30,479 nucleotides of DNA, taken from the IMG/VR virus record IMGVR_UViG_3300036780_000399, positions 1 through 30,479 of that record; one strand, 5' to 3'. This DNA is from a virus. A model generated the notes under the pieces. That model saw only the letters and a list, made by a program, of their open reading frames with translations. It was not told where the DNA came from and searched no databases. The first letter of the stretch is position 1. Every line of letters begins with the position of its first letter. Below are positions 30,063 through 30,479 of this stretch, piece by piece. The position numbers were made by a program, and so were the translations under genes.

Positions 30063-30479
30063 ATGTCTAGTACACGCGCCCATCCTCCAGCCGCCGCCAC
30101 GCGGCGCCGATCGCTACCGATCTCGGTGGCGCACGGCGCCCTGACCGTGCTCGTCATCCTGTTTGCTTGCTTGAGCCTTGGGCGCGCGTTCGATCACATC
30201 AGCTATTTGATCAGGGTCACTGCGCCATCCCGCACGCTCGACGTCTGGGCGGTTCTGGATCTTGCCGACATCGCAATCAGTCTCGCGGCCGCCTTCGCCG
30301 CTTGGCGCAGCCTTCAGCGCCGCGCTTACGCCTGGGTCGTCGTCTTTCTACTGCTGCAACTCGTCGCGCCGGTCGTCATCGAAGCCAACCGCTGCGACGT
30401 CGAGCGCGTCTGCCGGAACCTGTCGTGGGCCCTGCTCCCACGGGCGCTCACGACCTGGACCCTTCGGCTGCCCGGTTAG
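30063..30479 (+). CDS. Small integral membrane protein
   Basis: This 138-aa protein has three predicted transmembrane segments (about residues 18-42, 59-80 and 87-108), a Cys pair between later helices (NRCDVERVCRN) and a final hydrophobic/basic part. ATG at 30063 was chosen because CGGGGGA lies about eight bases upstream; ATG at 30042 is also in frame. The TAG is the last three bases of the window. No family was recognised. It may be a host gene beyond the phage control region or another cargo gene. Confidence 0.62.
   Translation: MSSTRAHPPAAATRRRSLPISVAHGALTVLVILFACLSLGRAFDHISYLIRVTAPSRTLDVWAVLDLADIAISLAAAFAAWRSLQRRAYAWVVVFLLLQLVAPVVIEANRCDVERVCRNLSWALLPRALTTWTLRLPG

Noticed and set aside
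1-30479. Integrase, attachment site or tRNA
   Set aside because: No tyrosine or serine recombinase motif and no tRNA-like cloverleaf were seen; they may lie outside the window.

Overview
The window is most of a temperate podovirus-like prophage in a GC-rich alphaproteobacterium. The host call is an inference from several features: a GcrA-like cell-cycle HTH protein, GC-rich codon use, and dispersed intergenic palindromes of the kind seen in Caulobacterales and Hyphomonadales. Nearly all virion genes run right to left on the minus strand, often with 4-bp stop/start overlaps. No integrase, attachment site, tRNA or rRNA gene, replication gene or CRISPR array was seen, so the prophage ends probably lie outside the window.

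Layout from right to left. The control region (about 27.7-29.6 kb) has a CI/LexA-like repressor and a small early gene on the plus strand. They face a GcrA-like regulator on the minus strand, and three similar operator-like palindromes lie in the promoter regions. DNA packaging follows: an unknown gene, a small terminase subunit and a PBSX-type large terminase (25.1-27.7 kb). An accessory stretch (21.8-24.8 kb) carries two small plus-strand genes, a beta-rich probable virion protein, and a membrane TPR protein. The TPR gene is bracketed by a full and a truncated copy of one 70-aa gene. The head module (13.1-21.6 kb) has portal, an acidic protein, a frameshifted GH24 lysozyme, an LprI-like lysozyme-inhibitor candidate, scaffold, an SU10-type (DUF5309-like) major capsid protein and head completion/adaptor genes. 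The tail module (2.2-13.1 kb) has a fibre with a Sec-type signal, a beta-propeller-like nozzle candidate, a fibre-adaptor-like protein, a lectin-like receptor-binding protein and an ejection-protein candidate. The lysis cassette (0-2.3 kb) has two small membrane proteins, a GH108 endolysin, two lipoproteins and a terminal membrane/coiled-coil protein.

Several genes look like host-altering cargo ('morons'). They are an OafA-type acyltransferase beside the receptor-binding protein, a 570-aa lipoprotein with its own sigma70-like promoter, an LprI-like periplasmic protein beside the phage lysozyme, and the TPR membrane protein. The first three are clearly lower in GC than the virion genes. Together they could change the host surface and exclude related phages.

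Almost every sizeable noncoding gap holds a dispersed palindromic repeat, mostly as head-to-head inverted pairs (REPIN-like). This suggests long residence in the chromosome, or that insertion is tolerated only at gene borders.
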